64,000 nt of DNA from Shinisaurus crocodilurus (GCA_021292165.1 CM037883.1:9811434-9875433), one strand, 5' to 3'. Shown: positions 1 to 11,185, counted from the first letter of the stretch. Notes: a model not told the origin generated them from the sequence alone. A program made the numbers and translations.

Positions 1-194
1 AAGGTTTTCCTTTCAAGTTAATGAAGAAAAGGGGGAAGAAAGAAAAAAAAGGGCTCAGTACAACATATTTTTAAATTAAAGTCACACACTCACACACATA
101 AAGGGTCTTTAAAAGTTTGTGTCTCCCCTGTAAATCAGTGAAAATCCCTCCGGATTTGTGCAGGATGATGAACACGGGAGGGAGATTTTTCAGC

Positions 195-343
195 CCAGTT
201 CTAGATAAAAGGATCTCAGATAGCAGGTGATGGGAAAGAGCTTTTTCTCTCTGAGTCCATGGAAAACTGCTGCCTGCCAGAGCTGACAATACAAGGCTGG
301 AGACAAATATTCTGATCTAGTATAAGCAAGTTTTCTATGTTCC
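195..343 (+). mobile_element. tRNA-derived SINE, tail half (CR1-like 3' end)
   Basis: The stretch matches the 3' body of a squamate tRNA-derived SINE seen more completely at 22735-22950 and 25572-25765. It has the 'ctgccagagctgacaatac' block, then a 'ctggagacaaatattctgat' block, and ends in 'tttctatgttcc', which resembles the CR1-like terminus TATGTTC. The copy is diverged and the tRNA head is weak. It lies head-to-tail with the next copy. Confidence 0.55.
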
Positions 344-351
344 ATATATTT

Positions 352-526
352 GGGAAGGGGGCATAGATCAGATTCACATGCAGAAGGGCCCAATGTCAAT
401 TCTGGGCACCTGCACTTGGAGATCCAGTAATAGCTGATTGAAAAGCTGCTGCCAGTCAGAATAGCCAATACTGGGCTAGATGGACAAATAGTTTCAGCTG
501 GTAAAATGTGGCTTCCTGTGTGTGTA
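352..526 (+). mobile_element. tRNA-derived SINE, near full-length, diverged
   Basis: A degenerate tRNA-like head ('gggggcatagatcagatt', then 'cacatgcagaag') is followed by the body blocks 'ctgctgccagtcagaatag' and 'actgggctagatggac' and the end 'gtggcttcctgtg'. The order and spacing are the same as in the other copies of this family. Together with 195-343 it forms a direct tandem pair, which could be two insertions or a local duplication. Confidence 0.6.
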
Positions 527-867
527 CATGTTCTCCCTTTGCACATGGACACATGCAAATAAATGATATGAAATGCTTCAACTGTCACTGTTCAATTCTC
601 ACTGTTGGGACTCCAGTCCTGAACCTGGGAACTGAAGGATGGATGTTATCCATTCCGAGGACTCAGCTCTGGCCAAAGGAGGAACCTTTGGTAGATGAGC
701 CAGACCAGCAAGGAAGTATCTTTAAAATGATAGGGCCTAATTGGTCATGTGATGTTTGCTGACTCCTATAAAAGCTTACAGGTCAGGCCTGTTCATCTGT
801 CTGTACAGCACATGTGTAGGCCTTGGGCATAGCATGGGCCCTGCGGCATCACCAGAAAGAGGAAATG
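527..867. other. No gene recognised
   Basis: Unique-looking AT-moderate sequence. An 84-codon open frame covers 508-762, but it shows no recognisable domain and no splice or promoter context. I see nothing supportable here. Confidence 0.5.
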
Positions 868-1345
868 CATCACAAAAAGAGGGCAAAAGAGGATACAAAT
901 TTGCATAATATTTGCATATGTTAATTAATAACTAATAACTATAATTTAAATAGACACACAAAGCATCTTACCACAGAGGGGAAGACTGTGACCAGGTGAG
1001 CTGCCTGTGTGCCTGTCCAGGCTGCTGTCCAGGTGCTGTTGATGGGCAGCTTCAAGGAGGCATCTCCTCTCCCTTCTGATGGTTTTTTTAATCTTTAAAT
1101 TGGTCTTTATTTCTTATATTTTTTTATTTATTTCTTATATTTATTAATCGCCCATCTGGCCGGTCACCCGGCCACCCTGGGCGATGTACAATTAAAATCT
1201 TGAACTCGGCAGCCCTTTAAATAGAGGACACTTTCAAGTAGAAGATCTGTCCTCTGGCAGCCTTTCGAATACAAGACTGTACTCTGTAAAGTCGGATACC
1301 TAGCCACGCTTCTTGGACATTTCAAAAGTACTTCTCTGGATTGTG
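868..1345 (-). repeat. Unclassified ~350-bp interspersed repeat, interrupted copy
   Basis: Read on the minus strand this has the same block order as 35838-36185. The blocks are a 'ctttacagagtacagtc' and 'gaaaggctgccagaggaca' region, then 'accatcagaaggga', then an AT-rich part with 'aacatatgcaaa', then 'cctcttttgccctcttttt'. A LINE 3' end (about 1105-1203) interrupts it. Partial copies lie at 17017-17200 and 25385-25515. I do not recognise the family. No clear terminal inverted repeat was seen. Confidence 0.55.
1105..1203 (-). mobile_element. LINE 3' end remnant inserted in the unclassified repeat
   Basis: On the minus strand it reads through 'gggtggccgggtgaccggcc' and 'agatgggcgattaataaat' into an AAATA-rich tail. 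This is the typical 3' terminus of L2-like squamate LINEs ('GGGCG..TATAAATAAATAAA'). A related stub is at 25090-25145. Confidence 0.5.
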
Positions 1346-1399
1346 ACCCAAGCTGAAAAAAGTTCATGCTGATCATGAGAATTAATCCAGAGTTTATCC

Positions 1400-2135
1400 C
1401 TCAACTTTCTGGCAACTAGTTTTTAACTATCATATATCAAGCATCATTCAACAGTTATTTCCATGCATGAAGAGGATACTGATGTGGGCAGTTGAATGAC
1501 ATTGCATAATCCTTCAGATTTAGTAGCATTGCATGCATAGCTATGATAATACCAGCAAATCCAAAAATGTGTACCTGTCCCAAACTAAACACTATCTTTA
1601 AATGCTACAGCTGGACATTTCTTCCCTACTCTCACCACTCCTTTGCCTTTACTGTCATAAATGTGTTTAGGCTTTTCATCTCTCTCTGTACATCTTGTTC
1701 CACATCTTTAAAGCTCAGCCTAAGATTTGTAACGAGCTCCTGAGACAAATCTCAGTTTTGTTTTCTTACCAAAAATTGTGATCAAATGCCAGTATCCGTT
1801 CCTATTGCAACAGGTGGAAATACATGTAAGCCAGGTGGAATGTGTGGGTTGAGCTCTTCTAAAACAGATGCCTGATCAAAACTCAATAGCCCTCGTTAAT
1901 GAGTAAACCCTAATATTAGTCTTACAAGGGCAGGGCAGCTTATTTTAATGTTCCACTTTGTACAAATTTTACAGTGGTGGAACTTAATGTTCTGCTTTGT
2001 AGAATTTAATGGTCTACTTTGATATTTAATCCACTTTAATATATAATCAGTAGAAGGGATACTGGAGAAATCCGCAACGGATTGAAATGAGTTCGGGTTT
2101 CTATGAATCTGACCTGTGGATTCCACAGTATATCG
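1400..2135. other. No gene recognised; short internal repeats near 1950-2035
   Basis: No gene or named repeat is visible. Around 1940-2035 the phrase 'taatgttc..ctttgta' recurs about three times at 30-40 bp spacing, which suggests a decayed short tandem duplication. Confidence 0.4.
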
Positions 2136-2312
2136 GTTCCAGTATCAGAGGCAATATGCCTATGTGTACCAGTTGCTGGGGAACATGGGCAGGAGGGTGT
2201 TGTTGCACTCATGTCCTGCGTCTGGTTTTCCTGTGGGCAGCTGGATGGCCACTATATCAACAGAATGCTGGACTAGATGGACCCTTGGTCTGATCCAGCA
2301 TGGCTTTTTTTA
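2136..2312 (+). mobile_element. CR1 LINE 3' end
   Basis: It carries the CR1 3'-UTR hallmarks in order: 'tatcagaggcaatatgcct', 'ccagttgctggggaacatgg', 'ggccactatatcaacagaat', 'ctggactagatggaccc' and 'ggtctgatccagcatggct'. This is a 5'-truncated copy. The same block ends a CR1 copy at 10480-11160, where decayed ORF2 sequence precedes it. That link is the evidence that this block belongs to CR1. Confidence 0.85.
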
Positions 2313-2763
2313 AAAAAAAATGTTTTTCCAAGTTGTGTGGATTCCACAGACTTGCAGACTGTTGTTTTGGGTTTTGTTTGTTTGTTTTACTTTTGGTGTG
2401 CATTTGTTCAGATTTGCACTTCACTAAGGCACACGGGCTTCATCAATGAGCGAACAACAGAATGAAAGACACCTCACACTCTGTGAAATACAAACAGAAC
2501 AGATTTAACAAAATCCGTACATCCCTCAGCAGTAATGCCAGATTCAGAAGGCAGAGAGGTCAAGTATATGCTGGGTCCAAAGGCTAGCAAAGGGACCACT
2601 GCCCCAACACCAGCACCGCTATTATCACATTGTACAGAACAGACAAGAAAGAGAGTCAAAGAGAGGGCAATCCTTCCTAGCCTCTCTTTGTCTACTGTGG
2701 GGAAAGTGGACATCAGGGAATCCCATAGCTTCCAACACCTTGACTGTGAAACGTTCAGCCAGC

Positions 2764-2826
2764 AGAGAGCCAGTGCGGTGTAGTGGTTAGAGTGTCAGAC
2801 TGGGACTCAGGACAGGAGATCCAGGC
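2764..2826 (+). mobile_element. Sauria SINE, 5' (tRNA-related) fragment
   Basis: 'gagccagtgcggtgtagtgg' and 'ttagagtgtcagactgggac' give the tRNA-derived head with its A-box-like part. The copy breaks off after the region preceding the B box. It runs directly into a (TG)n(GA)n microsatellite, so the rest may have been lost to microsatellite expansion. Confidence 0.8.
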
Positions 2827-2839
2827 TCTCTCTCTCGCT

Positions 2840-2841
<2 letters not shown>

Positions 2842-2913
<72 letters not shown>
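2842..2913. repeat. Compound microsatellite (TG)n(AG)n
   Basis: About 37 bases of TG repeat run directly into about 32 bases of AG repeat. It adjoins a truncated SINE head. Confidence 0.97.
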
Positions 2914-2916
<3 letters not shown>

Positions 2917-3001
2917 CTCCCAAGGGGTTCTTTTGAAATAAAGTTGATCTCATCCTTATCTAGTGTGAACCAGCCCCAAGTCAATGCCATCAGCACTCAT
3001 C

Positions 3002-3165
3002 ATAGATTTCATAGATCATAGAGTTGGAAGGAGCCTACAAAGCCATCGAGTTCAACCCGCTGCTCAGTGCAGGAAACTAGTGGAGGGGGTTTCCCATCCC
3101 AGTAATAACCAGGCCTGACCCTGCTTAGCTTTCCACACTCAGACAAGCTGAACCACAGGCCTGTC
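3002..3165 (-). mobile_element. 5S rRNA-derived SINE with CR1-like 3' tail, copy A
   Basis: On the minus strand the 5' part resembles eukaryotic 5S rRNA across its internal promoter: 'gaaagctaagcagggtcagg' and 'cctggttattactgg', with the usual 'acttggatgggag' partly lost. The 3' part reads as CR1-like 'ctccttccaactctatgat' followed by ATGA-type repeats. Three other copies lie at 24735-24908, 28729-28840 and 63731-63900. This combination places it in the SINE3 (5S-derived) class of SINEs. Whether this exact family is described I cannot say. Confidence 0.8.
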
Positions 3166-3261
3166 ATCATTCCTTGATAAACTAATGTCTCTGCTGTGTC
3201 TGAATGTATCCCATTATTTCAGTGATGTAGGAAGTGGCTACCCCCAAGAGGATATACCTGC

Positions 3262-3300
3262 TAGGAGGAGGAGGAGGAGGAGGAGGAGGAGGAGGAGAAA
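3262..3300. repeat. (GGA)n microsatellite
   Basis: A clean run of AGG/GGA trinucleotides of about 38 bp. It opens arginine- or glutamate-rich frames that have no coding meaning. Confidence 0.95.
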
Positions 3301-3837
3301 GTATAGTCATGGAGTAGATTATACTCAAGAGCACATGATCATGTTATTCATTGTTAACGACAGGCATTGATAATAATTCAGTGCACAGTATCTCCACATC
3401 TGCACCATCTCCTAAACCCAGTCTAACCTCTGTATGGGTAACAACTGGTGACACATGTGTGTTCAAAGAAAGAACAACAATGAAAAAGGAAACATCCAAT
3501 CCAGTTTTGAGAACATGTCAATTTTCACAAATCATAATCTCTCTTCTACTGGCAGATAGGGGAAATAGTTATTTGCACTATCTGCTCTGTTTTTAGTTGT
3601 TTGCCATATGCTTCCCTTTTATTCCTGCTGATGTTCTTTTAGCACCAATTTTAGTCATGATCAAATTTTAAATATTTCCCACATATTTTTGAACTGTTCT
3701 CCACATTTTAAGCTAAAAACTGTCAGGATCCTCTGTTACAGGCAACTTCAGCTGGCTAGGCAGCTTGACTATATTACACCAATTTTACATTTGGTTGCAT
3801 TTTGGTTATCCATTTGTTTTTAATCTCTATTTAAAGT
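3301..3837. other. No gene recognised
   Basis: AT-rich sequence with short open frames of 61 and 81 codons and no recognisable domain. I see nothing supportable. Confidence 0.4.
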
Positions 3838-3968
3838 GCTAATGCCAACCTTTAAAGTCCTGAATTGTTTGGGACCAGGTTATTTGAAGAACTGCCTACA
3901 CCTGTATGAACCTGCCTGGAGCCTGAAGATCAGCCTTGGAAGCCCTGCTCTCAGGCACACCATGAAGG
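3838..3968 (+). mobile_element. L2/L3-like LINE ORF2 C-terminal fragment
   Basis: The phrase 'ctttaaagtcctgaattg' followed by 'tgggaccaggttatttgaag' encodes a decayed version of the L2/CR1-group block FKVL..YKAL..LGPGYL. It ends near 3965, where a minus-strand CR1 fragment begins. Confidence 0.55.
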
Positions 3969-3984
3969 GCACTAAGGGATGTTG

Positions 3985-4240
3985 ACTATACTGTTTCCAG
4001 TCCCTTTATCATCCTTGTTGCCCTTCTCTGAACCCTCTCCAGTTTGTCTATGTCCTTGTTAAAGTGAGGTGCCCAGAACTGGACGCAGTACAGTAATACT
4101 CTACACAATGAATCATTGCTAAGGATGCTCTGTCCTTCAGAGTCTTGATTGCCTTTTACCATTAATAGAGCATCCTCTGCAGTTGCCTTGCATTTATGGA
4201 ATCCATGACTACTTGAAATTCACCTAACTCAAGAACTTGG
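3985..4240 (-). mobile_element. CR1 ORF2 fragment (antisense)
   Basis: On the minus strand it decodes roughly as [12 protein letters not shown] and [11 protein letters not shown], a signature of the CR1 ORF2 C-terminal region. Frameshifts and stops are present, so it is a dead copy. It abuts the plus-strand LINE fragment on its left. Confidence 0.75.
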
Positions 4241-4850
4241 CTCGTTTAGATGGGCATACTGTATACACGCACACCCACACCCACACATGCACTCACACTT
4301 TTCTTTCTAAGCAGGCTTTTAAACTCCACATGTGATGGAGTCGAGTTTGGTTTTGTATAATTCTTCCTGCTGGGAAGCTAATGCTACTAATTTATTTTGT
4401 ATTTTCCCCCCATTGGATGTTTTAATGCATACATTGTTTTTGTCGTCCCCCCCCCTATTTTTAATATGGCCCTTTGATTTGAGGTCTCATTTGAGTTACA
4501 AAACAGATTATGCACCCTCAGCATGCAAATAAATAAATAAATAAATCATAGCTAGTAGTGACTGATGGGCCCAATAATGTAATGCATTCATCTAATCCAT
4601 TTTAAAAGCTATTTGTGCTGATAGCCATCTCTACCTCCTGTGGCAATGGTTCTTGTGGTCGATTAATCCCACAGTGATACAGACAGTGAATACATATTCT
4701 ATTTGCATCCACTGGGTGGAGTTACTATAGTGGGTGGGGGTCCATTTATTGAGAAGACCATGAGCGGGTCATGGCTTAAGTGGTCCCCACATCAGTAGCA
4801 CCATCAACATTGTTTTCCTTTTTTGCTGTTCATTCAAGATATTTTGAAGA
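4241..4850. other. No gene recognised
   Basis: Contains a short CA-rich tract (4266-4300) and an (AAAT)n run near 4527-4545 that may be the tail of an eroded LINE. Open frames here are short and featureless. Confidence 0.4.
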
Positions 4851-4869
4851 GAAGGAGATAACTGAAAGG

Positions 4870-5427
4870 GAGTTCTGCTCATGCTTCCGAGCCCAATTCA
4901 AGGTGCTGGTCTTAACATATAAAGCCCTACATGGCTTGGGACCACAATACTTGATGGAACGCCTCTCCCAGATGAAATCTACCCGGACACTAAGCTCAGC
5001 ATCTGAGGCCTTCCTCTGAGTGCCTCCTCCAAGGGAGGCTCTGAGGGCGTCAACAAGGGGGGAGGGCCTTCTCAGTGGCAGCCCCCCAACTGTGGAATGG
5101 CCTCCCCACTGAGGCCTGCCTGGTGCTAACTTTGTCATCTTTCAGTGCCAGGTTAAGACAGCTCTCTATGCTGAGGTGTTTAAGGAAATCTAGGGCTATT
5201 TTAATGGCTTGATGGTGGCACATATGTCAGGTGTTTTTTAACAGGTCTAGTTTGTGTTTTTGCTGTCAATTTTTTATTTTTTTAAAACTGTTTTTAAATT
5301 CTGTATTGTATAATAATTTTATGGTTGCTTTGCTGTATTATGGCCTTGTTTCAGGCATTATTGTAAACCACTCAGAGTCCTTCCACTACTGGGCAGCACA
5401 GAAATGAAAATAAATAAATAAATAAAT
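4870..5427 (+). mobile_element. L2-like LINE, ORF2 C-terminus and 3' UTR
   Basis: Residues FRAQFKVLVLTYKALHGLGP are encoded from about 4887. This is a standard C-terminal block of L2/L3-like LINE ORF2. Further on are the 'ctgtggaatggcctcccc' block (encoding the WN.LP-type region) and the UTR end 'aaccactcagagtcc', closing with an (AATA)n tail at 5408-5427. Frameshifts break the frame. Similar 3' ends lie at 39785-40135 and 45740-46175. Confidence 0.8.
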
Positions 5428-5429
5428 AT

Positions 5430-5628
5430 GTGCTACCTCCGGGATCAGAGGCAGTATGCCTATGTACACCAGTTGCTGTGGAACATGGGTGGGATGATGC
5501 TGTTGCACTCACATCCTGCTGGTGGGTTTCCCACAAGCAGCTGGTTCACCACTGTGTCAGAACAGAATGCTCGACTAGATGGACGTTCTGATCCAGCACA
5601 TTTCTGCTTACATTCTTATGTTCATGGC
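5430..5628 (+). mobile_element. CR1 LINE 3' end
   Basis: Blocks 'atcagaggcagtatgcct', 'ccagttgctgtggaacatgg', 'gaatgctcgactagatgg' and the terminus 'cattcttatgttcatg' show a CR1 3' UTR with its short tail repeat. It begins immediately after the (AATA)n tail of the preceding LINE. Confidence 0.85.
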
Positions 5629-5637
5629 ATCTCCAGG

Positions 5638-5760
5638 TAGGGCTGGAAATATTCCTTCCTGAAACCCTGGAGAGCTGCTACCAGTCAGTGTCAACAATGC
5701 TGAGCTAGATGGACCAATAGTCTGACTCAGTATATTGCAACTTCCTATGATCCTATGTAC
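5638..5760 (+). mobile_element. tRNA-derived SINE, 3' half
   Basis: 'agggctggaaatattccttc', 'ctggagagctgctaccagtc' and 'gctagatggaccaatagtct' are followed by 'cttcctatgatcctatgt'. The tRNA head is missing, so the copy is 5' truncated. Confidence 0.8.
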
Positions 5761-8250
5761 CCAGATGCTGGGGCTTAACAAAGGACAGACACCACTATCT
5801 CAGCAGTCATTGGTTTTTGTGATGAAATGATTCCCCTGCAAACTTTAAATAGTCCATTTTCTTTTGGGCTCTTAGACCCAATTGGCTTTTCCATTTCATT
5901 TGGTCAGACACTTGAGCCAGTGAGCATCAACGTTCATGAGTCTGTGGTGGCTACTTGCACACATCCAAAGTCACAGCCCTTAGAAAAGGGATATTCTGCC
6001 CCAAATATTTTCTATCCTTTGAATGAAGAGGATGCCAGACTGAAAGGATTCTCTCATTTCTGGCTCCTTTCTCTAGGTCAACGTCAGCGTTTTGCCACTT
6101 GTCATGTTACCATTTATCATCTGGCACCTTTGCTTAGCCAGGATGTGGTCAGCATTTGTGACAAGCGGTGCGCAATGGTCTCAGCTCATTGATGACCTTC
6201 ACCTTATTCGTGGGAGCTGCATTTTTAGCATATCTATTAGTTTTTTTCACTGACGGCTGTTGAGGCTCCCCGATACAAATTCCCCCCTTGAAATGTTGCT
6301 AATGTGTCTTGTTTTCCATTCGGTGATACTTCTGCAATTTGTTTATTTCTGTCACCACCTTAGGATGCCAGTTCTGCCCTGCAAAAAAATAAAAATGACC
6401 CAGTAAATTAAGCAGAAGAATTGTCACTTGGTTCAGAAAAGCAGACATACAACATGGTCTTTATGTCTTCTGATCTCTGCTAGACAGCAGCAACATAGGG
6501 TCATATTTCCCCCCATAACCCACTTATAGATACCGAAGTTCTTAGTAATTCATGTTTCTCCAAGATAACAGGAAGAGAGATCTTCATTAGCTGATCTGAC
6601 TCCAAGATGCTGGAGCTTGCAAGAAGGCAGAAATGTGATCTATGCCCATCGTATTCACTGCATAAGCTCTAGACTTCATGAAAAGCAATTGTGGGATGTG
6701 GGATGAATACTGCTGATCCTGGCCTTGCGTATTTCTAGCACAAAAATCAAATGCTATTTTTCGCTCTCTCTCTCTTTCTCCTCATATCAAACTTCTGAAT
6801 AGGAAGGGGTGTGTGCATGCAGGGGGCTGGGGTGGGGGCACTGCTAGCCTGGCCACTAGGCACATTGACAAAGTCTTCTATGTTCCATTTTGATCCTTTG
6901 ACTGCGTCTTGAAAAGCATCCATGACCTGGTTCCATAAAGCTGAAACTTTGATTTATTCTGTGGGATGAGCCATAGGCAGCAGTCAGAAGGCAGCCAGGA
7001 AACAGGAGCCAGGAGCCAGGAGCCAGAACCAAAGAATGTACTGAAACACACAAGAGCCAGCAAGATGGCTGGCCACACCCACAACTTCACTGTCACCATC
7101 CCCTTGACATCTGTGCATTGAGCACAGATGTCTGCAAAGGAGCACCTACTCATGTTCTGTTGAATGATCCGCTGGAGCACTTGTGCATGTTTCTGTCATG
7201 CCCCCTCTGAAGTACTACTATTTGGAGGATGATCAGGAGCCTACAAGCTGAACATCACAGAGGAGTTGCTTGTGTCAGGAGCCCTTGAGGCAGAACAGGG
7301 GGATCCTCTGGGGAGACGGCCATCAAACCTTCCCCTTGAGGCATAGTTAGCCCCCCTCTTGGACTTGGAGACAGATTCCAAGTGGACACCTTGCCCTAGA
7401 CACCTAAAAGTACAGACTCAGCTGGCTACCAGACACATGAAACCCTGCCTGAGGAATAAGGACTCCTTATGAATAGACCATGCTTATGAGTAGACCACAA
7501 GTAGAACATTCCTCAGGTGGCACTGATGGTCAGCAGATGTCCTCTGGGTGGGGCTCTGAAGGCTCATGCTTATCAGCCTTCAGTTCTAGGCAGAACGTCT
7601 GAGTACCAGCTTCTGCCTTTCTCCTGTTAACCCTGCTCGTCTCTGGATCTCCCTGTGTTTAGACTGCCTACTAACTTTGCCTTTGGAACTGGCCCAAGCA
7701 AAATCTCTGGAGCTCTGTCCCTGTGCCACTGTAAGCAAGACAGTTCACCTGGCTATAGGTAGGCACCCCTTTGCAGCTTTCCATGATAACGTGTATATGA
7801 ATGTGGAGAGGGTGGTGACCAGTAATCTGCACAATATTTGGGTGAGGTCTGCAGCAAAGCCCCACTCTGCCTTGCCAATATGTACCCTGTATGTGTGGAT
7901 AATGCGTGAGCACAGCTAGTGTCTCAGCCCAAACAGGAAGCCTTTTATAGTCCTTCCTGACTGGGGAAGGCCAATGGTTAACCTGGATGGTCAAGGTGAG
8001 TCCAGAAACTGAGAATAGTTCACTGTCAAGAAGATGCCCTGACTGCAGTTCTGGTGGCTCACCACACAAGGCAGCAGCACAGAGAGCTGAATGTCCCTGT
8101 CCCAGTGGCTAATGACAATCTCCTACTGCAACTGAACTTGCATATTCAGGAGTATTTTGCTCTGCGTGCAACCCCTTTCATGGAGGAAAGATACCATCAG
8201 AGCTCTCTCAACTCATGGCACAGAGCTCAGTACTTCCCTGAGCATGGAGG
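5761..8250. other. Long stretch without a recognised gene
   Basis: No confident repeat or exon is seen. Frames of up to 132 codons occur on both strands (for example 5827-6192 plus and 7671-8069 minus) but have no recognisable domain. A short direct repeat of 'aggagcc' lies at 7000-7025. The 7195-7680 part has the look of a decayed LTR or other dispersed element ('ctgttaaccctgctcgtctc'), but I cannot prove it. Confidence 0.35.
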
Positions 8251-8354
8251 TGCTTCAAGGCCTTTTCAAGCTTCCCTGTAACACCTATATACACCAGAAT
8301 CGATCAGCACATGAGAATCACAGTTCAGACAAATATGCAGTTTTAAAAGAAGCT
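8251..8354 (+). repeat. 104-bp direct repeat, copy 1
   Basis: It matches 8967-9070 at about 101 of 104 positions with no gap, starting 'tgcttcaaggccttttcaag' and ending just after 'gcagttttaaaaga'. The copies are 716 bp apart start to start. No transposon ends are visible. A local duplication is the simplest reading. Confidence 0.95.
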
Positions 8355-8966
8355 TTTTTCCCATCCCCACCCTCTTTCCAGTCTGTCTGGCTGATAGCAG
8401 AAGCCAGAGCGTGCTTCACTTCTGCTCTCCAGTCCCAGGGTAGCTGATGCCAGACGAGGGTAAAAGCTCCAGGCACGTATAGTAAAGAGAATGTTTGACT
8501 GCACACTTTAGTGCTACTGGCCAAGAGATCAACAGGGAGTAAAGCAGCACAAGACAGAAGAGGAGACCAAGGCTGGGGTGTGTGTGACTGGGAGAGGAGA
8601 TAATGTGGTAACATTCAGTGAGGCACAAGGGTGACAAGAGGTGAAGAATGAAGATGACTTGAAATCTGGGACTGGCAGTTTTGACATTTACAGGATGTCA
8701 CTGCACTTTTAACCACTGCAATCAGGCTAAATGAACAGTGACCTTTTCTAGCCTATCTACTTGAGATCTTCCTTCCAGATAGAGAATTTCTCTATCCATA
8801 ATCTCAGCTGTGGAAAAGACACAATTCAATCCACTATGGTGGGTTGGACAGAATGTAGACTTGGATTCCCATACCAATTCCATCAGAAGGGATATTTCAA
8901 CAATCCGTTTTGGTCCCTCCTTGGTCATGGAATAACTGCTCTGGTGATTATCCTTCTGCAATTGTG
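8355..8966. other. Unique spacer between the two 104-bp repeats
   Basis: No recognised repeat or gene. Open frames of 60-98 codons on both strands look like chance frames. Confidence 0.4.
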
Positions 8967-9070
8967 TGCTTCAAGGCCTTTTCAAGCTTCCCTGTAACAC
9001 CCATATACACCAGAATCGATCAGCACATGAGAAGCACAGTTCAGACAAATATGCAGTTTTAAAAGAGGCT
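8967..9070 (+). repeat. 104-bp direct repeat, copy 2
   Basis: Partner of 8251-8354. About three substitutions separate the copies, so the duplication is recent compared with most repeats in this window. Confidence 0.95.
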
Positions 9071-10295
9071 TACGCAATGTATCTTTCAGATAAATATAAC
9101 AAGCACTGAGCAGTAACCAATGCTGTCACTGTATCTGTGCTGAGTATGCTGAGCCAGCAAGACCCACCACTGGTGCAACAGGAAGTTAGCACTACCTACA
9201 GAAATCCTGGAAACAAACCTAAACTCTTCTTTCCAGAATGGGACAGCTCAGTGCAGCTTCTTTCTATGAGTTCCGCTGACCTGTTCCATTCCAAAAATAA
9301 GGCCTTTTCTTCTGTTTGCTTTAGGAAGCACTAGCTTCAGGTTGCCTGAGTGGTGGATCATCATGCTAGTGTATGGGCAATATTGAACACTGCCCACTCT
9401 TTTTAAGAGAGGAAGCCAGATTTCTTTTTGATCAAAACTTACCGTTACAACATTCATACAGAACAGTGAAGGAGAAATTTTAAACCACATTCTCCAGCAG
9501 TTGTGTGGGGGTTGGGGGTTGGTTTGCATCATTTTCCCCCTTCCTCTTCCTGCATTCATTTCATAATCAAAACCCAGATGCTATTGAATTAATAAGATGT
9601 TCACCTGCAATTTGACACAGAGGGGGCTGATTTTGCAGGAATCATCAGGCAGGCAGGGGGACACTCTCCATGAATGCAAAATGCCTCATTTACCACCCCA
9701 GAGCAGCAGTACACTGAGATTTGCAGGACTGATGCAGGGAAATACGAGCTGAGTGGTTCATGATTAACAGCCGTTTATAGGCACAGATTACGATAGATGG
9801 GCGAACCCTTTTCCAGCAAATAAATTAGAAATCCTGTGATTAGTTCCTAACATAACGGGGCAACGCATCAGGCAGGGCAAGAAAGATAATTCTCCCCTTC
9901 CTGCCTTGTTTGTAAGATGCAGAAGAGTAGTAGCCATTGAGTGAATAAGGCACAGAGGCAATTCATGCAGGTGGTGAGCTCCATGAAATAGTCTCCAGGC
10001 ACGCGTGGCCCAGTCAAGTTTGAATGGAGGCGTAGATTGTATGAAATGGCACTTCCACATGGATGGCTGATGCTATAAAGGAGGGATGTGGAAGTGGAAC
10101 CTCTTTCAATCAATCGACCTCAGGGAGTGAGGCTTTGGGAGGGGCCCACAGAGGGTGCTTAACTCTCCGCAGAGCAGGCTGGCTTAGGGCCAGATTAGGC
10201 ATGCAGACAAGAGGCTGCTGGTAGATAGCCGTGATGAAAACATCAACCCAGTGTGTAGCTTCTGTGAAAAAGGAAAACTGCATATTTGGGACCAT
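9071..10295. other. No gene recognised; candidate conserved noncoding segment 9570-9900
   Basis: The sequence is free of recognisable repeats for over 1 kb, which is unusual in this window. The 9570-9900 part is compositionally even and lacks microsatellites. That would fit a conserved noncoding element, but this is inference only. Confidence 0.3.
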
Positions 10296-10435
10296 TGTAC
10301 AATGTTTTTTTTCTGTCTAGGATTGTGCCCTGTGTTTTTGTATTTTATGGTTTTAAGCTTTGTCTTGTAAACCACCCAAAGAGTTTCAGCTAATGGGCAA
10401 TATAGAAATGTAATAAGAGAAATAAATAAATTAGG
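10296..10435 (+). mobile_element. LINE 3' UTR end (L2-like)
   Basis: 'ttgtaaaccacccaaagag', then 'gggcaatatagaaatgtaat' and an AATAAATAAA tail match the terminal region of the L2-like LINEs seen at 5340-5427 and 30690-30795. Confidence 0.7.
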
Positions 10436-10479
10436 AAAGGAATCAGAAATAAAGTTGCCAATAACATAATGCCTCTAGA

Positions 10480-11162
10480 CAAATTTATGGTGCAACCGTA
10501 CTTGGAATACCGTGTACAGTTTTGGTCAGGACACCTGCAAAATTATTTGTAGAAAAGGTGAACAAAATGGCAACCAAAATGATCAAGGAGCTGGAGGGAC
10601 TCCCCCGGAATGTTTGAGACTTTTTAGCTTAGAAAAAGAAGTGAGGCGGGACATGATAGACATATATAAAATTATGCATGGTGCGTAGGAGGTGAATAGG
10701 GAAAACTTTTCCCCCTATTTTTTTCTTGTAATACTAGAACCTGATGGGGTCACCCAATGAAACTGAATGGTGGGAGATTCAGGATAAACAGAAGGAAGTA
10801 CTTATTCATGCAGTGCATAGTTAAACTATGGAATTTGCTACCGCAAATTGGAGTGATGACTGCCAACCTGGATTGTTTTAAAGGGGGGGGGGTAGATACA
10901 TTTATGGATGATATGTCTATCTATTTTTACAAGTCCTGATGGCTATACATTGCCTACAGTATCAGAGGCAGTATACCTCTGTATGCCAGTTGCTGGGGAA
11001 CATGTCCGTGTGGGAGGGGGTGAGAGAGGTGCTATTGCATTCATGTTCCACTTCTGGGCTTCTATACATAGTATCTGGTTGGCCACTGTGAGAACAGAAT
11101 ACTAGAATAGACAGGGCTTTGGTCTGATCCAGCATAGCTCTTCCTATCGTCTTATGTTCTAA
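10480..11162 (+). mobile_element. CR1 LINE, decayed ORF2 C-terminus plus complete 3' end
   Basis: This is the most complete CR1 in the window. From about 10490 it decodes in broken frames to YRVQFWSGH, MATKMIKELEG and a block rich in 'gggagattcaggataaac', all typical of the CR1 ORF2 C-terminus. From about 10935 it passes through the CR1 3' UTR to the terminus 'ttcctatcgtcttatgttct'. It ties the isolated 3'-UTR pieces elsewhere (2136, 5430, 21940, 24918, 46905) to CR1. Stops and frameshifts show it is inactive. Confidence 0.88.
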
Positions 11163-11185
11163 TAACCTGATGGGGTCACCCAATG
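11163..11185 (+). repeat. 23-bp repeat of an internal CR1 segment
   Basis: 'aacctgatggggtcacccaa' plus 'tga' occurs at the end of this CR1 and again inside it near 10739-10761. It sits between the CR1 terminus and the following Sauria SINE. It is probably the start of a second, SINE-interrupted CR1 copy or a local rearrangement product. Confidence 0.7.

Noticed and set aside
5827..6192. 121-codon plus-strand frame, considered as a possible exon
   Set aside because: No domain, no clear splice sites and no similarity that I could recognise.
11163..11185. Target-site duplication for the Sauria SINE at 11186
   Set aside because: The matching word lies 400 bp upstream inside CR1, not at the SINE's 3' side.
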